Assembly: GCA_910586825.1 (NCBI GenBank)
Contig: CAJUJF010000016.1
Coordinates: 1-38,150 of the forward strand
Reading direction: 5' to 3'
Origin: an uncultured Christensenellaceae bacterium
GTDB lineage: Bacteria > Bacillota > Clostridia > Christensenellales > Borkfalkiaceae
Length of the DNA: 38,150 nucleotides
The notes under the pieces: model-generated
What the model saw: only the letters and a program-made list of their open reading frames with translations
The model's database searches: none
What the model was told of the DNA's origin: nothing
Shown here: in pieces, positions 31,281 to 38,150 of the stretch
Layout: the number at the start of each line of letters is the position of its first letter
Numbering within the stretch: position 1 is the stretch's first letter
Program-made: the position numbers and the translations under genes

Positions 31281-32588
31281 TTATTTTTCGCGCGATTTTC
31301 GCACGGCGAGAATGTGCATCGCGCACTCGATCCGCTTTTTCATCATCGCGCAAGTCATGCCGTAAGGTTCTTCGATGTCGCCGTTATAATGGTAATTATT
31401 GGCGTTGCAACCGCCCGAACAGATGAATTTGGCGAAACAGTCGCCGCATTTTTTCCGCGTGAACAGACAGCTTCCCGCAAATTTTTCGCGCAGCGCGCCG
31501 TCCAGTTCCCCCTCGAACACGTTTCCCATCCGCCATTTCGGATCGCCCGCAAACTGATGGCAGGGATAGACGTCGCCGTTCGGGACGACGGAAAAATACT
31601 CGTTGCCCGCGCCGCAGGCGGAAACCCGTTTGCTCAGGCAGGGACCGCCCTCCAAATCGACGTTGAAGTGAAAGAAGTTGAATCCCTCTCCCGCCTCTTC
31701 GCGCTTTATGTATTCCTCGCAGAGATTCTCGTACTCTTTTTCGATCCGCGGAAGGTGTTCTTCCCTGATCTGCAATTCGGGAATATCCGTGACGACCGGC
31801 TCCATCGAAAGGGAATCGAATCCCTCGTCCGCAAGAAAGAGCACGTCTTTTGAAAAATCCAGATTCTTTGCGGTGAACGTGCCGCGGACGTAATAGTGCT
31901 TGTCCCCGCGCGATTTCACGAACTCTTTGATTTTGCCGATGACGGCGTCGAAACTCCCCTTGCCGTTTACCGTTTTTCGCACCGCGTCGTGAATTTCCTT
32001 TCTGCCGTCGAGGGACAACACGACGTTTTCCATCTCTTCGTTGAAAAACTTGATCGCGTCGTCGTCGAGCAGTAACCCGTTCGTCGTCGTCGTAAACAAA
32101 AAGCGCTTCCCGCGTTTCGCGGCCTCCGCTTTCGCATAATAGACGGTTTCCTTGACGACGCCGAGATTCATGAGCGGCTCGCCGCCGAAAAAGTCCACTT
32201 CCAGCACCTTGCGGGAACCGCTCTCTTTCAAAAGAAAGTCGATCGCCGCTTTCGCCGTCTCCGACGACATCGTCTCGCGCGCCGAGTGGTAGGCGCCTTC
32301 GTCCGCGAAACAGTATTTGCAACGCAGATTGCAGTCATGACTCACGTGCAGGCAGAGTGCCTTGACTTCGCGGCTCTTCATGGGAAACGCCTTCGGCTCT
32401 TCCGCATACAAAAGCCCCTGCTCTTTCAAGCCCGCGATATCCGCCAAAACCTCTTTCAGCTCCGCGTCCGTAAACTCGACGTGCGCGCCGCGCAGATGAT
32501 CGGCGGTCTTTTCGTCGCACTCGTGCAACGAACCGCTTCCCGTGTCGTACAAATAACGCTTATCGTGATATGCAAAAACGTGAACCAT
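31281..32588 (-). CDS. scfB: SCIFF radical SAM maturase
   Basis: This 435-residue radical SAM/SPASM enzyme installs thioether bonds in the SCIFF peptide encoded just upstream. The N-terminal region (1-65) is the expected peptide-recognition domain. The AdoMet cluster motif is C86-NLR-C90-KY-C93, followed by FFGGEPLMN and TTTTNGLLL. The C-terminal SPASM region carries the extra cluster cysteines (CLSKRVSACGAGNEYFSVVPNGDVYPCHQFAGD, then CLFTRKKCGDCFAKFICSGGCNAN). Scf maturases convert Cys/Thr residues of SCIFF peptides to ranthipeptide-type links. The role of the product in Clostridia is still unclear. Hairpins separate it from scfA. Confidence 0.95.
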   Translation of the reverse strand: MVHVFAYHDKRYLYDTGSGSLHECDEKTADHLRGAHVEFTDAELKEVLADIAGLKEQGLLYAEEPKAFPMKSREVKALCLHVSHDCNLRCKYCFADEGAYHSARETMSSETAKAAIDFLLKESGSRKVLEVDFFGGEPLMNLGVVKETVYYAKAEAAKRGKRFLFTTTTNGLLLDDDAIKFFNEEMENVVLSLDGRKEIHDAVRKTVNGKGSFDAVIGKIKEFVKSRGDKHYYVRGTFTAKNLDFSKDVLFLADEGFDSLSMEPVVTDIPELQIREEHLPRIEKEYENLCEEYIKREEAGEGFNFFHFNVDLEGGPCLSKRVSACGAGNEYFSVVPNGDVYPCHQFAGDPKWRMGNVFEGELDGALREKFAGSCLFTRKKCGDCFAKFICSGGCNANNYHYNGDIEEPYGMTCAMMKKRIECAMHILAVRKSREK

Positions 32589-32618
32589 ACCGGCACCTCT
32601 TCCTCATGACATCAAACA

Positions 32619-32676
32619 GCCGTGCGGAATTTCCCCCGCACGGCGAAACGAGGGAGCAACGATTTCCGCCGCTCCC
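32619..32676 (-). promoter_or_regulatory. Tandem hairpins between scfA and scfB
   Basis: In transcription order, a GGGAGC/GCTCCC dyad (32652-32676) is followed by a 9-bp GC-rich stem (GCCGTGCGG/CCGCACGGC, 32619-32644) and TGTTTG. The weak T-run suggests partial termination, which would keep peptide mRNA in excess over maturase mRNA. Confidence 0.6.
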
Positions 32677-32699
32677 CGCGCTGATCCGAATCACTGAAA

Positions 32700-32852
32700 T
32701 TACTTTCTTTCGATCTTTTCTTCTCTCGTTACGCGTTCGCAGGATTGATTCCCGACCGTGCAACTCGTCTTGCAGGCGGATTGGCAGGTGCTTCTGCATT
32801 CGCCGCAACCGGTAACTTTCTTTTCGGCAGGTTTCGCAATCGTCTTAATCAT
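32700..32852 (-). CDS. scfA: SCIFF ranthipeptide precursor
   Basis: This is a 50-residue peptide (ATG 32852, GGGAGA ribosome site). It contains the six-cysteine core C16, C19, C23, C27, C31 and C38, spaced C-x2-C-x3-C-x3-C-x3-C-x6-C. The core includes CKTSCTVGNQSC, which matches the highly conserved SCIFF signature of Clostridia. It is the substrate of the radical SAM enzyme encoded downstream, which crosslinks Cys to Thr. A charged tail (EREEKIERK-like) follows the core. Its own promoter and the downstream hairpins suggest high expression. A longer open frame upstream (to 32951) runs through the promoter and is not used. Confidence 0.96.
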   Translation of the reverse strand: MIKTIAKPAEKKVTGCGECRSTCQSACKTSCTVGNQSCERVTREEKIERK

Positions 32853-32885
32853 AACCGTATCTCCCGATTTTTTTCCTTTTCTTCT

Positions 32886-32914
32886 ATTATAATATCCCGC
32901 GCGCAATTTTGCAA
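32886..32914 (-). promoter_or_regulatory. scfA promoter
   Basis: Minus strand: TTGCAA (32909-32914), a 17-base spacer, TATAAT (32886-32891). It lies just after the TIGR04086 gene. Confidence 0.75.
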
Positions 32915-32922
32915 GCGATTTT

Positions 32923-33303
32923 TTACGCTTTCCGGAATTTCCCTCCGACAAGCGCGCCGAAACCGCACAGGATCCCCGTCAGCGGGAGTTCGAGACAGAA
33001 GAGCGGCGTGACGTGAAATCCGCCTCCGATCGCGGCGAAGAGAAACATCGTGAGGACGCAGCCCAGAACTCCCGCGGCGATCCCCTTGAAGAGCGCGCGT
33101 TCGCTGCCGATCAGAATCGCGCCCGAAAGCAACGCACCGAGGCATTTGATCCCCCAGTTCATGCCGACGATCGCGCCCTGCGAGGGGGCGCAAGCCTTTA
33201 CGATAAGCGCGGCAAGCGACAGGGCGAACGTACAGAACACAACGTATCCGAGCGCGGTGCGCGCAACCTCCGCGACAGCGCGCCGCAACGACGATTTCTC
33301 CAT
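32923..33303 (-). CDS. TIGR04086 family membrane protein
   Basis: This is a 126-residue protein with four predicted membrane helices (about 12-36, 46-66, 71-94, 98-118), Gly/Ala-rich. Its size and position next to yajC and the SCIFF genes are those of the TIGR04086 family of Clostridia. The function is not established. Genomic association suggests a link to protein export or to SCIFF peptide biology. The start codon follows a U7 run and a GGAGG that lies in the arm of a stable hairpin (33311-33344), so its translation or transcription is likely controlled. Confidence 0.85.
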   Translation of the reverse strand: MEKSSLRRAVAEVARTALGYVVFCTFALSLAALIVKACAPSQGAIVGMNWGIKCLGALLSGAILIGSERALFKGIAAGVLGCVLTMFLFAAIGGGFHVTPLFCLELPLTGILCGFGALVGGKFRKA

Positions 33304-33344
33304 AAAAAAACCTCCGCAAACCTATGTTACAAGGTATGCGAAGG
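33304..33344 (-). promoter_or_regulatory. Hairpin covering the ribosome site of the TIGR04086 gene
   Basis: On the minus strand, a 13-base arm (33344-33332) and its partner (33323-33311) pair with one T-T mismatch and one wobble around an 8-base loop, followed by seven T and then the ATG. The 3' arm ends in the GGAGG. It looks like a terminator for yajC and also hides the Shine-Dalgarno. Confidence 0.75.
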
Positions 33345-33360
33345 TCGCTTCGATTATGAA

Positions 33361-33870
33361 TTATTCTTCCGCTTTCTTCTCTTCTTCGGCTTTCGGCTCG
33401 ACAGCCGTTTCCTCAGAATCGGGCGTTTCGGAAATTACCGCATCCGACGCCTCTTCCGCGGTAAGACCCGCTTTCTTGGCTTCCTTTTCCGCTTTGCGGC
33501 GGGCTTCCGCTTCTTCGCGCGCGATCTGGGTAGGTCCCTTCGCGTCCGTCTGCGCGATCAGCTCTTTATCCATCTTCACGTAGGATTTGCCCGACTGTTC
33601 GCTTCCCGTTTCGATGATCACGGTGTTGTCGTCGCATACTTCCGCAACGATCCCGCAAATGCCGCCGACCGTCTTTACCTTATGCCCCGGACGAATTGCC
33701 TCGAGCTGTTCGATATACTCTTTCTGGCGGGACTTGTTCTTCCTACCCGAAAAAATCATATACGCCGCAAAGGCGACGACGATCAGTACGACCAAAATGA
33801 TTAAAATATAATTTCCGCTCCCGCTGGATTCCGTTTTATCCGCAGTATCCGATAAAAGACTGAACAACAT
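33361..33870 (-). CDS. yajC: Preprotein translocase accessory subunit YajC
   Basis: This is a 169-residue protein with a single membrane segment (about 21-41), then the conserved cytoplasmic domain (KEYIEQLEAIRPGHKVKTVGGICGIVAEVCDDNTVIIETG). The C-terminal tail is long, Ala/Glu/Lys-rich and poorly ordered-looking (about 115-169). YajC associates with SecDF and YidC. ATG 33870 has AAGGAG upstream; the extension to 33903 overlaps the promoter. Unlike the partner SecD/SecF, YajC looks ordinary. Confidence 0.94.
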   Translation of the reverse strand: MLFSLLSDTADKTESSGSGNYILIILVVLIVVAFAAYMIFSGRKNKSRQKEYIEQLEAIRPGHKVKTVGGICGIVAEVCDDNTVIIETGSEQSGKSYVKMDKELIAQTDAKGPTQIAREEAEARRKAEKEAKKAGLTAEEASDAVISETPDSEETAVEPKAEEEKKAEE

Positions 33871-33898
33871 ATCTTTTCTCCTTATTTCATTAAAAACA

Positions 33899-33927
33899 AT
33901 CATACCCTTTTTTCACGATTTTGGCAA
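33899..33927 (-). promoter_or_regulatory. yajC promoter
   Basis: Minus strand: TTGCCA (33922-33927), a 17-base spacer, TATGAT (33899-33904). Confidence 0.65.
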
Positions 33928-33982
33928 GCGTTTTCGGGTCAATTTTTCCCTTTCACGCATTTTTCATTCGGTTTCGGAAAAA

Positions 33983-35110
33983 TTATTTTGCGGCAACGCC
34001 CTGTTTTTCGTAAAAATCGCGCGCAAATTCTTTGACGTATCCGCCGAAGATGCTTTCGCGCAATCCCCGCATCAGCTTGTGGAGATAGGAAATGTTGTGA
34101 AGCGAGAGCAGCATCGCGCCCGCCATTTCCCCCGCGTTGACCATGTGACGGAGATACGCTTTCGTGTAATGTTTGCAGCAATAGCAGTCGCAGTCGGGAT
34201 CGAGGGGGGTGAAATCTTCTTTATACGCGCCGTTGCGAACGACCACTTTGCCGCGGGACGTGAGCGCCGTGCCGTTGCGGGCAACCCGCGTCGCGAGAAC
34301 GCAGTCGAACATGTCCACGCCGCGCATCACGCCTTCGACGAGACAGTCTGGCGAACCGACGCCCATCAGATACCGCGGAACGTCTGCCGGCATCCGCGGC
34401 TGCAAAAAGTCGAGCAGTTCGTACATGCGCGGTTTCGGCTCCCCTACCGAAAGCCCGCCGATCGCGATCCCGTGCTTTACGAAAGGCAGACAACGCGTCA
34501 GACTTTCCGCACGCAGATCTTCGAACATGTTGCCCTGTATGATCGGAAACAATGCCTGCGCGGGATTTGCGTGCGCTTTGTAACAGCGTTCCAGCCATGC
34601 GGCGGTACGGTTCATCGCCTGTTCCGCCTGCGCGTGCGTATACCCGTATTCCGAACACTGGTCGAACGCCATGATGATGTCCGAGCCGAGATTGTGCTGA
34701 ATTTCCATCGCCTTTTCGGGCGTGAACAAATGCTTGCTTCCGTCGATATGCGAAGAGAACTTCACGCCGTCGTCCGTAATATTGTTGAGCGAAGCGAGCG
34801 AAAAAACCTGAAACCCGCCGCTGTCCGTCAAGATCGGCTTGTTCCAGTTCATGAACTTATGAAGTCCGCCCGCCCGCGCGATCAGATCGTCGCCCGGACG
34901 CATATACAGATGATAAGTATTCGAGAGAATGATCTGGGACCCGATCTCTTCGAGAACGTTCGGCAAGACCCCTTTTACGCTCGCCTGCGTCCCGACGGGC
35001 ATGTACACCGGCGTGAGAATATCCCCGTGCGGCGTATGAAAGACGCCCGCCCGCGCGCCCGTTTCGGGATCCGTTTTTTGCAGTTCGAAAGAAAAATATT
35101 CGTTGTTCAT
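33983..35110 (-). CDS. tgt: Queuine tRNA-ribosyltransferase
   Basis: This 375-residue enzyme exchanges guanine-34 of GUN-anticodon tRNAs for preQ1/queuine. Active-site segments are visible: LTDSGGFQVFSL (with the general base Asp), IGGLSVGEPKPRM and VDMFDCVLATRVARNG (with the nucleophile Asp). The zinc site is CDCYCCKHYTKAYLRHM. Full length. Only a weak GAAAGGG precedes the ATG. It heads the leftward export/SCIFF block; queA, often upstream, is absent, and a divergent esterase operon takes its place. Confidence 0.98.
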   Translation of the reverse strand: MNNEYFSFELQKTDPETGARAGVFHTPHGDILTPVYMPVGTQASVKGVLPNVLEEIGSQIILSNTYHLYMRPGDDLIARAGGLHKFMNWNKPILTDSGGFQVFSLASLNNITDDGVKFSSHIDGSKHLFTPEKAMEIQHNLGSDIIMAFDQCSEYGYTHAQAEQAMNRTAAWLERCYKAHANPAQALFPIIQGNMFEDLRAESLTRCLPFVKHGIAIGGLSVGEPKPRMYELLDFLQPRMPADVPRYLMGVGSPDCLVEGVMRGVDMFDCVLATRVARNGTALTSRGKVVVRNGAYKEDFTPLDPDCDCYCCKHYTKAYLRHMVNAGEMAGAMLLSLHNISYLHKLMRGLRESIFGGYVKEFARDFYEKQGVAAK

Positions 35111-35118
35111 ACCCTTTC

Positions 35119-35147
35119 ATCTTACATGGGATCGCAAAAAAAATCAA
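35119..35147 (-). promoter_or_regulatory. tgt promoter
   Basis: Minus strand: TTGATT (35142-35147), a 17-base spacer, TAAGAT (35119-35124). It is divergent from the esterase promoter about 50 bases away. Confidence 0.6.
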
Positions 35148-35193
35148 CTGCTTTCCGAAAAGAAAAAAATTTTATTTGCTTTTCCGATCAATC

Positions 35194-35222
35194 TTGACAA
35201 ACCGACGCTTCTCCTGTACAAT
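35194..35222 (+). promoter_or_regulatory. Esterase operon promoter
   Basis: TTGACA (35194-35199), a 17-base spacer, TACAAT (35217-35222). A GATCG-CAA-CGATC dyad at 35230-35242 lies just downstream and could be an operator. Confidence 0.8.
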
Positions 35223-35260
35223 GAAATCGGATCGCAACGATCGAGATAAGGAGAAAATTT

Positions 35261-36661
35261 ATGGAAAGAAAAAAACGGGCGCCGTTCATGACGCTCGCCT
35301 GCCTGTTGACGGCGCTCCCCGCGCTCGCGGCGTGCGCGAACGCAACGCCGCAGAAGCCGGATCCGGACCCGAAACCGGAAGAACACGAATACTCCGTCCG
35401 CTTCGAAAAAGAGCATTATTATCTTTCGGCGACGGATAGCGCCAACACGCTCGACGTGAGCGCGGCCGTCTATCGCGACGGGATCGCCGCGACCGAACTG
35501 AAAGCAACGTATACGTGCGCCGATCCGACGATCGCAACGGTTTCCGGAGAAGGCGTGCTGCAAGCGGTTTCCGCAGGGCAGACCTATATCACGGCGACTT
35601 ATCTTGCCGACGGCGCGACGGTCAGCGACACCGCCGCCGTGGACGTCCTCTCGCCTGCGGATCAAGAAAACGTAAACGCCTTCCGCGAAGACAGCGTGAA
35701 TTTATACGGTCGCACCTATCTGTCGGGCAGCCGCCTGACGCTCGACAACGTGTGTACGGGCGTCGAAGTCGCATTCCGCGGCACCTCTTTGAAATGCACG
35801 TTCCGCACGGGACAGGGAAAGATCCGCGTTTACGTCGACGGCGATACCGAGGGAACGGACACGATCGTCAAGGTCATCAAGGGCACGGCTTCTTATACGC
35901 TGTGCGAAAATCTGCCCGAAGGCGCCCACGTCGTGAAGATCCTGAAAGGTTCGAGCGCGGAAAGGAATTTGCAACTCCCCGCGGAAAACGCGTTCGAAAC
36001 GGACGGAACTTTTCTGATTCCGCCGAAAAAATCCGAACTCAAAATCGAAGTGATCGGCGATTCCATTACCGAAGGGTACGGCTCGATGGGAACGTCGGCG
36101 GATCGGTTGCCCACCCTCGAAAATTCCGATGCGACGAAAGCTTACGCCTGCGTCGCCATGCAGGAACTCGGCGCCGACTTCTCGATCATGGCGCTCGCGG
36201 GAATTTGCGTAAAGGATTCCGACGTAAACGGGCTGAACCTCTATACCCGATACAGTCCGTACAAAGAAACGGCGTACGATCCCGCTTCTTTCGATGCGGA
36301 CCTCACCGTGCTCGCTCTCGGCGAAAACGACATGTGGCACGCGACCGACAACAATCTGTTCCCCGATTACAACGTCGAAAAATTTCAAGCCGACTACGCC
36401 GAAATGCTCCGCACGATCCGCGCGGCGCACCCAGACAAACCCATCCTCTGCATCTTCGGCATGATGCCCGCTTCCTCGACCCCGCTGGCAAAACAGACGA
36501 TCGAAGCCGCCGTCGCCGACACGGGCTTGGACAAGATCTACACCATGCAGATGCTCAGCAACGAACAGGGGGGAATTTCGCACCCCAACCAAACCGCGCA
36601 CGCGGCCAACGCAAAAACTCTCGTTGAAAAAATCCGCGAGATCATGGAGATCCAGACATGA
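35261..36661 (+). CDS. Surface CE2-like SGNH esterase with Big2 domain
   Basis: This is a 466-residue lipoprotein with signal peptide and lipobox LAAC (C25). A Big2-like Ig domain (about 42-130, VSAAVYRDGIAATELKATYTCADPTIATVSGEGVLQAVSAGQTYITATY) precedes a jelly-roll region (about 145-250) and an SGNH hydrolase domain (about 262-466). The catalytic Ser is in GDSIT (S268), the oxyanion motif is GEND (354-357), and the His is H441 (SHPN). This layout matches carbohydrate esterase family 2, whose members remove acetyl groups from polysaccharides. A role in glycan deacetylation at the cell surface is inference. AAGGAG precedes the ATG. Confidence 0.87.
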   Translation: MERKKRAPFMTLACLLTALPALAACANATPQKPDPDPKPEEHEYSVRFEKEHYYLSATDSANTLDVSAAVYRDGIAATELKATYTCADPTIATVSGEGVLQAVSAGQTYITATYLADGATVSDTAAVDVLSPADQENVNAFREDSVNLYGRTYLSGSRLTLDNVCTGVEVAFRGTSLKCTFRTGQGKIRVYVDGDTEGTDTIVKVIKGTASYTLCENLPEGAHVVKILKGSSAERNLQLPAENAFETDGTFLIPPKKSELKIEVIGDSITEGYGSMGTSADRLPTLENSDATKAYACVAMQELGADFSIMALAGICVKDSDVNGLNLYTRYSPYKETAYDPASFDADLTVLALGENDMWHATDNNLFPDYNVEKFQADYAEMLRTIRAAHPDKPILCIFGMMPASSTPLAKQTIEAAVADTGLDKIYTMQMLSNEQGGISHPNQTAHAANAKTLVEKIREIMEIQT

Positions 36662-37755
36662 AAAAATTTTTCACCGTTATCTTAGGCGTTCTTTTATCGT
36701 TCTCACTGTTGTCCGTATGCGCCTGCTCCGGCGGAAATTCCGGAGAAGATCCCGCCGAAAAACCGGAATTCATCGACGGACGCGAAGTCGTCTCCGCAGA
36801 AGCGGTCAATTCGTTCGAAGCGGTAAGACTGCTGGGAAGAACGTATCTGAACGCTTCCAAACAGCTCAGTCTCTCCAACGCGGGTACGGGCGTGGAAGTC
36901 GTATTTTATGGCACCGAACTGAAAGCGACGGTTTCGCCGAACAACCTCCAATACTTCCGCGTCTTCGTAGACGGGGACCGCGAAGGAACGCGGAATTCCA
37001 CCGCGCGCAAAAAAGAGGTTGCGCTGGCGCAAGGGCTTGAAGAAGGCGTGCATACCGTCCGCCTCGTGAAATGCACGAGCTCGCAGAACGGCGATTTTTC
37101 CGTACACTCGTTTGCGACGGACGGGAAATTCCTGCGCCACGAAGCAAACCGCGTGAAAATCGAATTCGTCGGCGATTCCATCACGGCGGGCGCGGGCGTG
37201 TTCGGCGTCCCCTCGGACGAAGGAAGTTTCGCCAATTCCGACGCGGCGAAAGGATACGCCTATCTCGCCGCAAGAGAATTCGACGCGGATTATTCCCTCG
37301 TCGCGACGGAAGGCATCTGCGTAAAAGCCAAAAACACGCTCAACGTGAACATGCTGGAAATGTACATGCGCGTCTCTTCCACGCAGGGCAAGGCATACGA
37401 CTTCCCGTACGAACACGATATCGTCGTCATCGGACTCGGTACCAACGACTCTTGGTATATGGGGGCGCATCCCGAATATACCGTTGAGGAATTCACTGCC
37501 GATTACGCGGATCTGTTAACGCTCGTGCGTTCCAAAAATCCTTCCGCACAAATCGTTTGCGTGTACGGTATGATGGGACTTTCCCCGAATACGGAACAAG
37601 CGATCCAAAACGCGATCGCAGATTTCAAAGACGATCGCGTCGCGTACAGCGCGCTTCCAGCGCGGTTGAACGGCGCGGGTCAGCACCCTTCTGCCGCCGA
37701 CGCCGTGGAACAGAGCGAAGCGTTGATTAAAATTTTGAAAAACTATATCGACTGA
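36658..37755 (+). CDS. Surface CE2-like SGNH esterase
   Basis: This 365-residue lipoprotein (lipobox VCAC, C23) overlaps the previous gene by ATGA, so both are translated together. It lacks the Big2 domain. A jelly-roll region (about 50-160, VRLLGRTYLNASKQLSLSNAGTGVEVVFYGTELKATV) leads to an SGNH domain with GDSIT (S174), GTND (261-264) and H343 (QHPS). It parallels the upstream protein from the GRTYL motif to the end, so the two are probably ancient duplicates. Substrates are unknown; differences around the active site may mean different glycans. Confidence 0.87.
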   Translation: MKKFFTVILGVLLSFSLLSVCACSGGNSGEDPAEKPEFIDGREVVSAEAVNSFEAVRLLGRTYLNASKQLSLSNAGTGVEVVFYGTELKATVSPNNLQYFRVFVDGDREGTRNSTARKKEVALAQGLEEGVHTVRLVKCTSSQNGDFSVHSFATDGKFLRHEANRVKIEFVGDSITAGAGVFGVPSDEGSFANSDAAKGYAYLAAREFDADYSLVATEGICVKAKNTLNVNMLEMYMRVSSTQGKAYDFPYEHDIVVIGLGTNDSWYMGAHPEYTVEEFTADYADLLTLVRSKNPSAQIVCVYGMMGLSPNTEQAIQNAIADFKDDRVAYSALPARLNGAGQHPSAADAVEQSEALIKILKNYID

Positions 37756-37765
37756 CACGGTCAAA

Positions 37766-37804
37766 CAGCCCCGCCGTCCGAAACTCGGACGGCGGGGCTG
37801 TTTT
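37766..37804 (+). terminator. Esterase operon terminator
   Basis: A perfect 15-bp stem (37766-37780 with 37786-37800) has a 5-base loop, followed by TTTT. Confidence 0.95.
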
Positions 37805-37820
37805 ATTGTAAAACAAAAAA

Positions 37821-37970
37821 CGATACGTGTTTATAACCGAGAGCGAGGAGAACGCGGATTTGTCCGCAGGGAGCGTACACAGACGTACACGACCAAGGCA
37901 AAACGCAAGTTCGACACATATTGCGCCGCTTATAAATTATCAGTCCCATATTTGCACGGGAAACAGGATT
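37821..37970. repeat. Intergenic repeat, copy A
   Basis: This copy of about 150 bases is diverged from the next. It contains a GCGGA-TTTG-TCCGC hairpin, the core AGGGAGCGTACA (from 37868) with GTAC dyads, TTATAA near both ends, and a closing TCCC ... GGGA dyad ending in CAGGATT. No coding frame is evident. Confidence 0.75.
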
Positions 37971-38126
37971 GTCTAATTTTTAGAAACGAGCAAGAGCAGG
38001 AGAGTGCGTAAGCGACGAAGGGAGCGTACATAGACGTACGTGACCGAGGAGTGCGCAAACTCGACGAACTATTGCGAAGTTTATAAGATTAGACACGCGT
38101 CCCCTTGTCTAACGGGAAGCAGGATT
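37971..38126. repeat. Intergenic repeat, copy B
   Basis: This second copy is offset about 151-156 bases from the first. It is bounded by an imperfect inverted repeat beginning GTCTAAT (37971-37987 with 38079-38094). It shares the core AGGGAGCGTACA (from 38019) and the same ending CAGGATT. A further CCTAT/ATAGG dyad follows at the window edge, so the array may continue. Confidence 0.75.
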
Positions 38127-38150
38127 TCCTATACCATATATAATAATAGG

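Noticed and set aside
37821..38126. CRISPR array
   Set aside because: There are only two copies, about 150 bases each and diverged, with no short identical repeats or spacers and no cas genes.

Overview
The window reads as chromosome of a Clostridia-class Bacillota bacterium, probably an uncultured gut lineage. The evidence is the gene order plsX-rnc-smc-ftsY-ylxM-ffh-rpsP-khpA, the linked block tgt-yajC-TIGR04086-scfA-scfB-secD-secF-recJ-rel, rpsO-pnp, strong AGGAGG ribosome sites and TTGACA/TATAAT promoters. The SCIFF peptide with its radical SAM maturase is a hallmark of Clostridia. No species is claimed.

Region 1 (1-7215) is a decayed phage-like element. A small-terminase-like fragment without a start codon runs directly into an HK97-fold capsid gene, so large terminase, portal and protease are absent. 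Three head-tail/tail-completion genes and an HK97-gp10-like gene follow, then a gene broken around 3240. A terminator separates these from a lysogeny-type module: a leftward repressor plus a two-membrane-segment HIRAN-like protein, facing rightward small early genes. Between them lie convergent promoters and a candidate antisense RNA. The last gene is an IS481-type DDE transposase.

Region 2 (7524-16340) is a mostly leftward RNA, secretion and chromosome cluster: plsX, rnc, smc and ftsY, then a newly called 36-residue membrane protein gene with its own promoter and terminator, then ylxM-ffh-rpsP-khpA. The acpP gene usually found between plsX and rnc is absent, and rimM-trmD-rplS do not follow khpA, where the phage-like DNA begins.

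Region 3 (16488-22150) holds a cation diffusion facilitator with an apparently leaderless start, a MazF/NdoA toxin with no antitoxin beside it, a hexapeptide acetyltransferase, a small lipoprotein, and rpsO-pnp.

Region 4 (22150-35110), all leftward, runs in transcription order: tgt, yajC, TIGR04086 protein, scfA, scfB, secD, secF, recJ, rel, an MBL-fold hydrolase and a HemZ-type radical SAM enzyme. SecD and SecF sit at the expected locus but lack the aspartates known to serve proton-driven secretion. Hairpins between yajC and the TIGR04086 gene, and between scfA and scfB, look regulatory.

Region 5 (35194-38150) has a rightward promoter driving two overlapping CE2-like SGNH esterase lipoprotein genes and a strong terminator. 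The window ends in two diverged copies of a repeat of about 150 bp with internal dyads. No rRNA, tRNA or CRISPR array was seen.
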